Below, one piece after another: positions 35,061-45,136 of a stretch of DNA of 64,000 nucleotides. The position numbers and the translations under genes were made by a program. The stretch lies in NCBI GenBank assembly GCA_030998225.1, contig JAPYXD010000308.1:4040001-4104000 (forward strand). The letters are read 5' to 3'. The first letter of the stretch is position 1, and each line of letters opens with the position of its first letter. The notes under the pieces were generated by a model. That model was given only the letters and a program-made list of their open reading frames with translations, had not been told where the DNA came from and did not search any database. This stretch comes from Diplolepis rosae (lineage: Eukaryota > Arthropoda > Insecta > Hymenoptera > Diplolepididae).

Positions 35061-35597
35061 AGTGACGAGGAGATGTGCCGAGCTTACTCTTGACACGATG
35101 GTCTTTCTCATGCTCCAGTCTGAGCAGAACTAGACGCTCATCGAGTCATTCGTCACACTTGTGATGAAGACGAGAGAGATCGATGAGCGTCGAGAGCGTA
35201 ACAACGGAGAGAACCAGTAGAAATCGCATCGGGGTCTGCACCCGCGGTCCTGCGTCTCGGGCGGACTGGACTGTCCGAGTCTTTCGGGGTAGGACTCCTT
35301 TTATTCCTCCTCTTGATGTCGCGGCTAGTCGATTTGCTTAACGGGCGTGTGGCCGCGGATGAAAGTCCCGGGCGAACGGATGACGGAAGAGTCGTACGCG
35401 ACTTCAAGCTGGAACTAACTGCCTCCGAAGTTCAAAGCCGAAAGGCGGTCCCACGGGCGGTGTATTGGTTCGATAGAGGGGGTTTTTGGTTCCAACAGGT
35501 ATGCCTAGACCCGTCCTAGGAGAGCCCTGTACAACGTCTATAAAAGATTTCGCCATTTTCCCTCCTCCCCAAAAAAAAATAAATAAAAAAAAATTAA

Positions 35598-36145
35598 TAT
35601 CGTGTCAGACTTATTTCAAAAGATCGGAAAGTGATTACGTTAAGAAAAATTCTCATTTGGCAATAGACTCGAAAGAGTTTGAATTTACCAATCATTCGGA
35701 AATCTTCTATGTCCAAAGTCCCTGTCAGCATGCCCTAAATAAAATCCCAAAATCATTACAATTTCCCACTAGGGTACTATCGATACGAGTCTTCGAGGCA
35801 AATCTAAATTCAAACAAATTCGCAGTTACTCAAGCAACCTGGAACCGACCAGAACTACTTGAGAGTAGAAATCAAAAAATTCTACCTTGACCGCTCGTGA
35901 ATAGGAACCAATTGGGCGAGCGTAAAAACAAGGAAAATCATACACTCGACGGGAACCATCCGCAAAGCTGATAACGCGGGAAGTTGAGTACATCCCCCAC
36001 AAAGATTCTCGTTTCTTTAATTTCCAAAGTGCGTTGGTGGTCAATTAGCCGGAATTGCTAGTAGTGCGTGTTCGGCTTGGTGTCGAACAAGAAAAGAGAT
36101 CCTCAGAGAAAAATCTCCTTGTCGAAATCTCAAAACGACAAGAAG
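35598..36145 (+). other. Unassigned flank between R1-like tail and element A
   Basis: A frame at about 35638-35889 (FYVQSPCQHALNKIP...) is open but unrecognised. The rest shows no gene. Part of this may be the 5' side of the LTR that continues at 60265, because element A inserted here. Confidence 0.35.
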
Positions 36146-36149
36146 ACTT
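36146..36149. repeat. 4-bp target duplication of element A, left
   Basis: ACTT, repeated at 60261-60264. Confidence 0.8.
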
Positions 36150-36529
36150 TGTAACATCTATGTTACCATGGCGTGGTAACGGGAGGGCGCGTGGCTACGG
36201 GGGACAGCCCTGGGCCCGAAAAAGCACGAGGATCCCTGAGTAGCCTGGAGGAAACGAGTTAGTCTCAGTCTGTCGTTGGTTTGATGGCAGTAGGTTGTGG
36301 TCTAGTTACTTAGAATTTTCCGCTACGTCGAGTTGAGGATTAGAGACCCGGAATAGTTGTGCGTGTGCGCATTCAGTCCGTTTGGTTCCTTTTGTGTTAA
36401 TTGCCGATTCTCATAGTAAGTCAATAAAGTGCATTATCTTAATTTTAAGTGCCCGTGTCAAGTGCTTCCCCTCCTGACTCTCAGCCTCCTTTTCACCATT
36501 TCCCTCCCTTGGATAACATCCTAGTTATA
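36150..36529 (+). repeat. 5' LTR of element A
   Basis: TGTAACAT...TAGTTATA, 380 bp, with AATAAA at 36423-36428. Nearly identical to 59881-60260. Confidence 0.93.
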
Positions 36530-36531
36530 CC

Positions 36532-36544
36532 TGGCGCCCAACAT
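36532..36544 (+). promoter_or_regulatory. Primer-binding site of element A
   Basis: TGGCGCCCAACAT two bases after the LTR. TGGCGCCCAAC is a classic lysine-tRNA-type primer site. The element at 62190 has the same core on the minus strand. Confidence 0.8.
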
Positions 36545-37601
36545 AAAATCCCACAGAACCCCCTAAAAAGTGAAAACCCGCCGAGGTTAGGAACAGAACC
36601 ACATGGATTATTTTTGACGAATACTACGAAACTGGAACTTTGACGCTTGTATTGACTGTAAGTTTAGTTTTAAATACTATTTATCTATTGCTTGCTTATA
36701 ATAGGGAAATATTTGATATTAATACTAAAATTGTATTAAATTTGATAAGAGTGAATATCTGTAGTATTATAAGTTTGATTAGAGAACCGTATCGGAAGAA
36801 GATTGAAACGGGAGAATAGTTTAGTTAAGTGATTGTAAAAGATACAAATAAAATCACAAAAAGTAAATAAATTAGATAACGAAAATAATAAAACTCAAAT
36901 ATAAGGTAATAAAGTTAAAGGATAAGAAGCAAACCTAGAAGTAGGAATAAAATTAATAGGGACAAGAAAATTAACGAAGCGTACGTAGTAGAAGTCAAGA
37001 GCCCGCGATCGGCGATACGCGTTCGACCATAAACAATCATGGGGTCGAGCGGTATTTAACCAGTTAACTGTGATTGACGAGTATACTCGTCATAAATACA
37101 TGGAACTCGCCATGGTCGCCACAGTTAACTGGTTAATAAACAAAGCGTCCCTCGACGAAAATAACACTTTTGACAGAAATATAAACATTTGAAGAATTCG
37201 CAAATAATAAAAATTGAAATATTATTTGAAATATTATTTAACAGAGGAAATTTTATTCGAGGCACAGTTAACTCTGAAAAGTTCTGGGTACAGTCGACTC
37301 AGAAAAGTCCTGAGTACGTCTTGGTCATATAGACAGACTCAGTAAGAAACCTCGAATACGATAAGGTGAAATAATTACACCACAAGGTACATTGAGGTAA
37401 CGTGAGTAGTTGTAAACCCTACACAACTACACACGTACATAGGAAATAATTTACTTAAAAATAGGATTTATTATTTTTTCTTTTCTTCTCGGTATTATAT
37501 ATTAATGTCTAATTAACCGGGCGAGTTCAAAATTTTGAAAGATTGAAAATTGTTTAAAGTGCACATTAATGTTGCTTAGATCAGGCCGAACTAAAAGCAA
37601 G
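36545..37601 (+). other. Element A leader
   Basis: Non-coding, AT-rich leader between primer site and gag. It holds the small TTAA-flanked element at 37060-37132 and a short repeated CAGTTAACTCTGAAAAGT / CAGTCGACTCAGAAAAGT pair at about 37263-37308. Confidence 0.6.
37060..37132. mobile_element. Tiny piggyBac-like MITE
   Basis: 13-bp inverted repeats CCAGTTAACTGTG (37060-37072) and CACAGTTAACTGG (37120-37132) flanked by TTAA on both sides (37056-37059, 37133-37136). The palindrome GACGAGTATACTCGTC lies inside. TTAA duplications are specific to piggyBac-type integration. 73 bp, no coding capacity. Confidence 0.8.
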
Positions 37602-38371
37602 ATGGCTAATAGTAAACAAGCACAGCTTTACAAAGAAATGGAAGCCAATTAGGAACATTTGAATTTTGAGGAAGCAATAGGACTTCCAAACCCAGAACTA
37701 AATTTGGTTAGCTTACCAACGGGGCAATCAATAACCCAGAGTAGCACGGGAGCAATCTCCAGAATAATAAATCGCTCTGCAGGACGTGGCAGAGGATTTA
37801 GGCAAAGAAACGTGGAAACCTCACAAAATAGGAAGACAGTCTCAAACACCCTCAACCAATCTTTTCTCTGGGACAGTATAGATTTACCTTTCCCAGACAC
37901 CCCAAAATTAACCAACCCCCAACCAGACAATGAGACATTTCCGATGGACTCCTTTTTAGAAAATAATAATAGATTCCTATCGGAAGCGAGCGAACTACTG
38001 AAACACTAAGATGAACAGGTGATTAACGAGCGTGAGAAATTTATCAAGGAAATGGAAAGAAAAGGCAGACATCAAGACTTGAACAAAATAACTAGACCAG
38101 CAGCCCATAGCTCATGGGAAAAGGAACAGGGGACCAAAGAAAAATTGGAAAATAGAAAAACAGCAAATAAACAAACGATTAATGTAAAAAATAAGAGAAA
38201 GGGTATTCACCAAAGCGCGGACACGGATAACAGTGAACCACTAGAATTGGAAGGAAATTTCAACCAAAACATAACAGGCCGAACAACGATTCGAAATAGG
38301 CCAATCAGACGTTCACGAGCAGATAGATGTAATCAAATAACAGAGGACAATTCAGAAGTAAGTGACGACGA
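37602..38371 (+). pseudogene. Gag of element A, 5' part
   Basis: Begins ATG 37602 (MANSKQAQLY). In-frame stops occur at 37650 and 38007, and the same frame runs into the element B insertion at 38371 with an acidic SEVSDDD stretch. Gly/Arg-rich AGRGRGFRQRN lies near 37780. Gag continues after element B at 55244. Structural protein of the particle; dead here. Confidence 0.75.
38368..38371. repeat. 4-bp target duplication of element B, left
   Basis: ACGA inside element A gag, repeated at 55240-55243. Confidence 0.85.
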
Positions 38372-40124
38372 TGTTACATCCCTGATATTTTAAAAATTTT
38401 AATTCCTTTCACCTGTGCCTAGGCAACCCAATAAACGCTCAGGGATATAACTGATACATGTCTCCTCATTACAACACTAATAGTAGGAAACACCTGTCAG
38501 AAATTATCTGAGATCGACAAGGTAGTCGAGTTGCATAAAACAAGAAAACTGCCTTACCGTCGCTGATGTAGGAAATCAGAATAATGAACATTAATAATTA
38601 TTTAACGAAAATAAATAGCAATAATATTCATTATTGTTAACATCAGTCGTTAAATAAGTAATAATAATAATCAAACACTAGTACATAATAATCGGCAAGG
38701 ACCAATAATGGATAATCAATAACATCAAACACATTATTGGGGATTCGCAAGATAACGTAAATAATATTTCAAAATATAGGCACTAGAAGATTATGTATTA
38801 CATAAATACTATAAGGAAATAAGATTAAAAACTAATGTATAAAATAATAGATGAGTCAGTGCATTTGTAACTTAGTACAATTGCACCGACTTGTCAACAT
38901 ATACATATTATGTAGCATAGCTGAAAATACGAGAGAAAGATGTACCGCATTGAGCGTAAGTGAACTTTGATCCCGATAGTATAGTATGACCTGTGTGGGA
39001 ACGCGCCGCGAGTTCATGCATTTACGCGATTGTCAGCAAGTATGGTCAATGACATTGCTGCCACATGCGTGCCGATCCATCGAGTAGCAAGGTACGTGCC
39101 GATCCACGAAAATATGAATGCTCTTCCACTATAGGAATAATCAATAATATATAATCCCCAGATTTACCTCTGGAGGTTGTCTTTTCGTTGGTAGCGGTTC
39201 AGTCTTCAAGATCTTAACGTCGGTAACCACTCCGTTCGCAAGTCATACTGACGGTGTCACGAACTGACCCTTGGATATTCGTAATTCGGTATCTTATACA
39301 AGGAATACCTCGGTACTTGGTAAATAAAATCCCTGGTCCTTAAGTGGTGCAAGTCCGGTGGTCGTGAATTAATAAGTGCCGTTAAATACGTGTACCATCG
39401 TATTAAGTCGAGTTCTGAGAGCTAAATCTACAGAAAACGAACTTAACCAGTGTTTAGCAAGCAAGTTGGATTGTATGATACGCTTTCTGTACTACTTGAC
39501 TAGCACTACTTAACTCCAGCCAGGATTGGGCTGTTACCCAGCTATCAGCAAGGAGAACTATAAGACAAAACTCTTTCTCTTGCCTTCTCAAGCAAGGAAA
39601 AAGCGTAAGTTATATATATAAGCATCTCAAAACTTATTATATTAGCTATAACGCCAATTGTAGTGCGTAAGTTGTATACCTAGGCATCTCAAAACCTAGT
39701 ATATTAGCATAAAACGTACACGTTACATATATAGGCAACTCAAAACCTGTATTAATAACTTGTAGACGCACACACTTAAACGCGGAAGTCACGTATATAG
39801 GCATCTCAAAACCTGTATTATTGATTCATAAACGCATAAAACCCTTAATATTGTCTTCTCATCTTGAGAAGTAGTATAAGTCATAGACATAAGCATCTCA
39901 AAACTTATTGTATATCTATCTTTTAATTAATAAAGCTTGTACACCGCAATATAATCAAATATGTTATTATTGTGAACAACTCGAGCCGCATAGGTTTGAC
40001 TAGTGACCACGATCCCACACAAAAATATAAATAATCAGAATTTACCACTCTGATTTAATCAGCAAACTTTCCTCCCTTTTCCTAATTTTCCCAACCTACC
40101 CTCGCCTTAGCTCGGGACGTAACA
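38372..40124 (+). repeat. 5' LTR of element B (full length)
   Basis: 1,753 bp, TGTTACATCCC...GGGACGTAACA. It includes about 550 bp (roughly 38957-39505) absent from the 3' LTR and an array of hairpins at 39611-39915. Confidence 0.92.
39611..39915 (+). repeat. Hairpin array in 5' LTR of element B
   Basis: Five units, each with loop CATCTCAAAA (one reads CAACTCAAAA) at 39623, 39685, 39736, 39802 and 39894, between complementary stems such as ATAAG/CTTAT and TATAGG/CCTGTA. The stems differ between units but stay paired, including T.G wobble positions that suit RNA. The units are spaced about 50-90 bp. Confidence 0.85.
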
Positions 40125-40131
40125 GCTGATT

Positions 40132-40148
40132 TGGTGGCTGCGGTGGGA
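40132..40148 (+). promoter_or_regulatory. Primer-binding site of element B
   Basis: TGGTGGCTGCGGTGGGA seven bases after the LTR, the counterpart of 10872-10888. Confidence 0.7.
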
Positions 40149-41718
40149 TTGTCACTATTGTTGTCACAATTAATAACAAATTCCAAATTTATAATAGAAG
40201 CAACAAAATTATATGTACAATCATTTCGGAAAATTTAGATTGTTACATAACTATTAAGCTTCACATTTCGGAAATTTTCTAAATTTTTAATAAATAAATT
40301 GAAATAAATAAATTTAAAATAGTTGAATTTCAAAAATTTTAAATAGTCGGAATTAATTAAAAATTAATCCCATTATTCAAAATTAAATCATTTTGGAATA
40401 GGTATTTAAATAAAATAAGTTATTATCTAAGTTTTAAACAGAACGAAGACTGCACTCGAGAGTATAAGTCCTTCTTAGATTCGTTGAACGGTCACCAGTG
40501 ATTTCGATCATTTGGGCAAGGCAAAGTTCGTAATGTGTGTCACGTATTGTTTATAACTTTCATTTTAACTTTAAACAATTGACAGAATATTTGTGATTGC
40601 ATAAGATTGTCCAAAGTGTTGTGCTCGAGTCTGGTTTGTCCAATCTCTCATCACTAAAATTCTCAATTGTATTTGATAAATAATTAAATTATCGACATAT
40701 TGTAGTTTTTGTAAATGCGAAAATTATTCAGGAATTTGTGCTTGAGTCATGCTTGTCTAATTTTGCACTACTTAAACTAATAATTGTCAATAATTTATGC
40801 TCAACTAAATAAATTCTCTAATTCCTAAAATTAGTCAAGATTTAGATTGCCTAATCTCGAATAACTGAAATTATTGAAATATAATAAAACAAATAAAAAC
40901 ACATAAAAAGGCAAACGAAATAAATAAAATTTATATCACAGTAAAATCAAGTCAAAAATAAGTCAAACAGTGAACATTTTATCAAATTTACTTAATATAT
41001 TAACATTTTATTTCCAATCACAAATTGTTAACTAAGTTTCAGATTGAGTTTAATAAAAAAAAAACAGCCTTCAAGAGTATAAGTCCTTTTTAGATACGTT
41101 GAACGGTCACCAGTGAATTCGATCATTTGGTAAGGCAATTTTTAACTTAATTATGTAACAGAATATTTTTGAATGTAAAGATTGTCCAAAAATTGTGCTT
41201 GAGTCTAGTTTGTCTAATCTTACATCACTAAAATTCTGTAACAATAAACAATTGTTTTTATGTGTTAGCAATAAACAAATTTTATAATTGCCAGAATTGT
41301 TCACGCATTTTCATCAAATCTAACTTGTTCAATCTCATATTGCTGAAAATAACTTTTGTTAATGCTCTTAATCAACTATTAAAATAACAAGTGTAAAATT
41401 CACTCAGGCGAATATTAAATACGTCTCACCTGACCCCTTTGCGTCACTGAAATCATAGCATTCAAGGCTAAGAACGTAGAGTACCTGCTTACTATACATC
41501 GTGACCAAAATCGACAGTGCGTTAAAACTACAGCAGAATTCTTCAGCAAAAATAAATTAAAAACTTAAAACAATTGTTATACATGACAAATAAAAAAAAA
41601 ACAATAATAATAATAAAGTTGGCTCCGTTATATGGCAACTAACCAATCTCAAATCATAATAAAACATCGATCCAATATTATAATTTCAATATATTCTGAT
41701 CTATTAAAAAATAAAATA
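40149..41718 (+). repeat. Leader of element B with repeated TTGAGTCTAGYTTGTCTAAT-type motif
   Basis: AT-rich leader. A ~40-bp motif of the form TTGTGCTTGAGTCTAGTTTG followed by TCTAATCTtacatcact recurs near 40619, 40736, 40833, 41192 and 41300. Part of the array is a larger direct repeat: 40450-40665 resembles 41065-41237, including AGTATAAGTCCTT and GAACGGTCACCAGTGA. Related motifs lie in the leaders of elements G and D. Confidence 0.65.
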
Positions 41719-41721
41719 TGA

Positions 41722-41982
41722 GATTTCTTGTACGATCCAACACTAAATATCAATTTAATCCAAAAGGATAAAATAATCCCCGAAGTCAAAATAAACCATT
41801 TAAAAATCTACATACTACATAATGCCCCTCTTTCAACAGTAGGATCAGTAGAAATTCCAATTTTGCGTAATTCAATTAAATTCAACATAATTAAACACGA
41901 AATAGGTACATGTATCGCAGGAGTAATTGGAAAATCCTTTATTTCTAAATTGAATCTGCCTATTCCGGATTTAGCCAAATAG
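41722..41982 (+). pseudogene. Ectopic retropepsin-like relic before gag
   Basis: Open frame to TAG at 41982. Its start (FLYDPTLNINLI), a central TVGSVEIPIL and the end (AGVIGKSFI) align with the layout of a Gypsy protease: (D)TGA-region, flap, and GILG-type segment. The catalytic DTG reads DPT. Element B's true protease is at 42973, so this is a second, misplaced copy fused just upstream of gag, whose own N-terminus seems shortened. Confidence 0.5.
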
Positions 41983-41989
41983 ACAAAAT

Positions 41990-42958
41990 ATGCCAGTAAG
42001 AGACTTTATTCAGGACGTGATAAACGGAGAAGCCAGCATACCTGCCAACTGTGAAAAACAGTATATCAGGGCGATTCTCTCCCGACTGAAGGGAGCAGCA
42101 AGAGATAGCACACATGGAAAAAGTTTTTTTTCCATGAAGGACTTGATTTACCACCTCAAGCAACGGTTTGCTCCTCACAAGTCATATACCTGGTACACAC
42201 ACGAAATTTCGAACATCAAAATGACCCGTAACGAAAGTGTAAGTGAATACTACGATCGCCTTACATTATTAAAATCTGGTGCGCAAGCCGCACTAGAAGA
42301 TAGATACGATAACGCGGATCTACTATTAGCCCCTCTCAACGATTGTGCGTTAGAATCTTTTATTCGTGGACTTCCAGATGGACTCTCAGGAGCAGTAGAA
42401 AGCCGAAATCCAGATTCAATAGAAGCAGCTCTAAAATATGCCATAGAATACGAATCAAGACATCAGCTAAACCCTCAATCCCCACATAATAACTTTTATG
42501 ACAGAAATTTTGCTCAACCTGCTTATTCAGGAATGCGTGATCGCAGCCCTAGTCCGCACGTCCGATTTGCGGTCTCTCCAGAAAGAAATGGACCCAATGA
42601 AGACAGGCAAAATCCACCTAGGTTAAATAAAAGGAACTATTTCCCAACGGAACAAAACTACCCCAGTAGTTTCCCCCACCCCTATCCATGCCTCCTATAT
42701 CCACCCTATCAGCCATATCCATATTACCCAAATCACCCTATTCCATATCCAAACCCTAACTACCCCTATAAGAACCCAACCAACCCCCCTTGTACGCCAT
42801 CCCCATCTCCATCAAACACAGAACATTTAAACTCCAGCCCTCCTCGCCAAGAGGACGCGACGACGAGCATAGATCAAAAAGAGCGTCAAAGCAGTGTGAG
42901 GATATTAATGCAGCAAAGAAAGTCCTATGCACAAAATTTAGAAGGGAATCACCAGTAG
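41990..42958 (+). CDS. Gag of element B
   Basis: 322 codons from ATG 41990 to TAG 42958. The N-terminal half is an errantivirus-like capsid region (ILSRLKGAARD, YHLKQRFAPHKSYT, FIRGLPDGL). The C-terminal half is rich in Pro, Tyr and Asn with no CCHC knuckle, as is usual for errantiviruses. The frame is intact, but it starts abruptly at the equivalent of an internal gag position, right after the protease relic, so the N-terminal segment may be lost. Pol overlaps it in another frame (from about 42790). Confidence 0.8.
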   Translation: MPVRDFIQDVINGEASIPANCEKQYIRAILSRLKGAARDSTHGKSFFSMKDLIYHLKQRFAPHKSYTWYTHEISNIKMTRNESVSEYYDRLTLLKSGAQAALEDRYDNADLLLAPLNDCALESFIRGLPDGLSGAVESRNPDSIEAALKYAIEYESRHQLNPQSPHNNFYDRNFAQPAYSGMRDRSPSPHVRFAVSPERNGPNEDRQNPPRLNKRNYFPTEQNYPSSFPHPYPCLLYPPYQPYPYYPNHPIPYPNPNYPYKNPTNPPCTPSPSPSNTEHLNSSPPRQEDATTSIDQKERQSSVRILMQQRKSYAQNLEGNHQ

Positions 42959-42972
42959 TAGAAGTCAGCTAA

Positions 42973-43647
42973 CCCAGTTTTAAAGAAAACAAGGCCCAAT
43001 TACTAGTCGACACTGGAGCAGACGTAAACATAATTAAGCTAAGCTCACTCGATGAAGACATAATAGTATCACACAATGAAGCAATTGAAATAGCTGGTAT
43101 AACCCAGAACAAGATTTTAACCCTTGGAACCGTACAAATAAAAATTAAAAACTCAATAGTGACCTTTCACGTCACAGAACCAGATTTTCCTATCAACACC
43201 GACGGAATTCTAGGAAGAGAATACCTCCGACAAGAAAAGGTAGAGATTTCATTTTGGCACAACACAATCGTCACTCATTCCAACCCAACCAAACCCGTAC
43301 CATTTGTAGACGAAAAATCCAAAATAGCCAAGGAAAGTATGGAAGGCTACAAAGGGATATCATTAGGACCTATCCAGGTCAAAGCCAGAACTAAACGAGT
43401 AATCCCCGTAGAAGTCACAAATACAGAATTAAAAGAAGGTTATCTACCCTTAATTAAAACTACAGAAGGAGTATTAGTAGGTGAAGCAGCTGTAACAAAC
43501 GCAAACGGAATTTGCCACGTATTAGCAATCAACACAACTGAAAAAGATTTAAGCATTGAAATACCCCCACAAGAATTAATACCCTTCAAATATTATAATT
43601 TACCAGGAGAAGATTCAGATGAATATTTTTTATGCCGAAAATTTTAA
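42973..43647 (+). pseudogene. Protease region of pol (element B)
   Basis: Retropepsin motif LLVDTGADVNII (about 42997-43035) and GILGREYL (about 43206-43230), followed by the connector to reverse transcriptase (GYLPLIKTTEG, VGEAAVTN, PPQELIPF). The frame is blocked upstream by TAA 42970 and downstream by TAA 43645. Reverse transcriptase resumes in another frame. Confidence 0.88.
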
Positions 43648-43663
43648 ATTTGAATGAGACAAA

Positions 43664-45136
43664 ATAGAGGAAGTAATTGACAAATTACAGTTAGATCATC
43701 TCAACCAAGAAGAAAAGGAGCACGTTATAGAAATAGTGCAAGAGTTTCCAAATAGATTTTATATGCCTGGGGAACCACTAACCTCTACACCTCTGGTACA
43801 ACATAAAATACATACAACAGACGAAATACCCATAAACACCCGCTCTTACAGGTTTTCGACAGCTCAGAAAGAAGAAATAGAACGCGTCATAACTAAAATG
43901 AAAACTGAAGGAGCTATTCAAAATTCAAAATCACCCTACAACTCTCCATTACTAATTATATCTGAAAAATTGGACCACACCGGAAAAATAAAATGGAGAA
44001 TAGTGATCGACTTCCGCCTTCTCAATGAAAAGACGATTGGCGATGCTTATCCTCTGCCAAATATTTTCGAAATTCTTGATCATTTAGGTAGAGCCCAATA
44101 TTTTTCCGTATTTGACCTTGCGAGTGGATTTCACCAGATAGAACTAGATCCTGTGGATAGACCTAAGACAGCGTTCTCATCATTAAATGGGCATTATGAA
44201 TATGTCAGAATGTACATGGGATTAAAAAATTCACCAGCCACATTCCAACGACTAATGGGCCAAGTGTTAATAGGACTGCAAGAAACAGAACTATTCTTTT
44301 ACCTAGACGACATAGTTGTATACGCAAACAATCTAGAAGAGCACGAAAAAAAGGTAAGGAGACTCCTGAAACGATTAAAGGAAGCAAACCTGTCACTGCA
44401 GCCCGAAAAATGTGAATTTCTATTTAAGGAAATAGCTTACTTGGGTCACATCATTAGCAGCGAAGGTGTAAAACCCGATCCAAAGAAGATAGAGGCTGTA
44501 CAATGTTTTCCGCAACCCAAGAACCCTAAAAATATCAAACAGTTCCTAGGGCTAGCAGGATACTACCGGAGATTCATAAAAGACTTTTCCGCAATAGCAA
44601 AACCCTTAACGAATCGTTTGAAAAAGGAACCAATATTTAAATGGGGAAAAGAAGAAGAAGAAAGTTTCAAAATATTAAAAGAAGCCCTATGTAATAGCCC
44701 CATTTTGCAATATCCAGATTTTAATAAACCGTTTACAGTAACGACAGATGCATCTGGTTTCGCAATTGGCGCTGTATTAAGCCAAGAAGTCCAAAATATG
44801 GACCTACCAGTAGCATACCTATCACGGGCACTAACTGGACCCGAGTTAAATTATTCAACCACTGAAAAAGAATGTTTAGCAGTATTATATGCAGTAGCAA
44901 AATTCAGACCCTATTTGTATGGACGAAAATTCACTCTTATGAGCGATCATGAGCCACTAAAATGGATAGACTCAGTCAAAGTCCCAGGGCAGAGACTGAT
45001 TCGATGGCGATTAAAGTTACAAGATTACGAGTATACATTTAAGTATAAACCGGGCAAATTAAATATTAATTCCGACGCCCTCTCACGAAATTCAGTAGAA
45101 AATAACGCAGCAGCATTAAAACAGATACGAGAATAA
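43664..45136 (+). CDS. Reverse transcriptase and RNase H of pol (element B)
   Basis: An uninterrupted frame from about 43664 to TAA 45136. Reverse transcriptase shows VQHKIHTTDEIP, VIDFRLLNEKTIGDAYPLPN, FDLASGFHQIEL and an intact FYLDDIVVYA box (about 44299). RNase H shows TVTTDASGFAIGAVLSQ, TEKECLAVLYAV, SDHEPLKW and NINSDALSR. Catalytic residues look complete; this is the best-preserved polymerase in the window. It is split from protease by a frameshift near 43650. Ty3/Gypsy, errantivirus branch. Confidence 0.92.
   Translation: MEEVIDKLQLDHLNQEEKEHVIEIVQEFPNRFYMPGEPLTSTPLVQHKIHTTDEIPINTRSYRFSTAQKEEIERVITKMKTEGAIQNSKSPYNSPLLIISEKLDHTGKIKWRIVIDFRLLNEKTIGDAYPLPNIFEILDHLGRAQYFSVFDLASGFHQIELDPVDRPKTAFSSLNGHYEYVRMYMGLKNSPATFQRLMGQVLIGLQETELFFYLDDIVVYANNLEEHEKKVRRLLKRLKEANLSLQPEKCEFLFKEIAYLGHIISSEGVKPDPKKIEAVQCFPQPKNPKNIKQFLGLAGYYRRFIKDFSAIAKPLTNRLKKEPIFKWGKEEEESFKILKEALCNSPILQYPDFNKPFTVTTDASGFAIGAVLSQEVQNMDLPVAYLSRALTGPELNYSTTEKECLAVLYAVAKFRPYLYGRKFTLMSDHEPLKWIDSVKVPGQRLIRWRLKLQDYEYTFKYKPGKLNINSDALSRNSVENNAAALKQIRE

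Larger units (their letters stand above)
32126..35597 (+). mobile_element. R1-like non-LTR retrotransposon (5'-incomplete) with poly(A)
   Basis: Carries the 3' end of ORF1 (zinc knuckles), ORF2 with endonuclease and reverse transcriptase, the C-terminal domain, 3' UTR and an A-rich tail at about 35570-35597. The 3' UTR matches 20400-20600. The 5' end coincides with the element G insertion point. Confidence 0.87.

Noticed and set aside
39600..39930. CRISPR-like direct repeats
   Set aside because: Repeats in the element B LTR are short and unevenly spaced, with paired stems and related intervals, in a eukaryotic LTR; not a CRISPR array.
42250..42444. Minus-strand frame over element B gag
   Set aside because: Shadow of gag.
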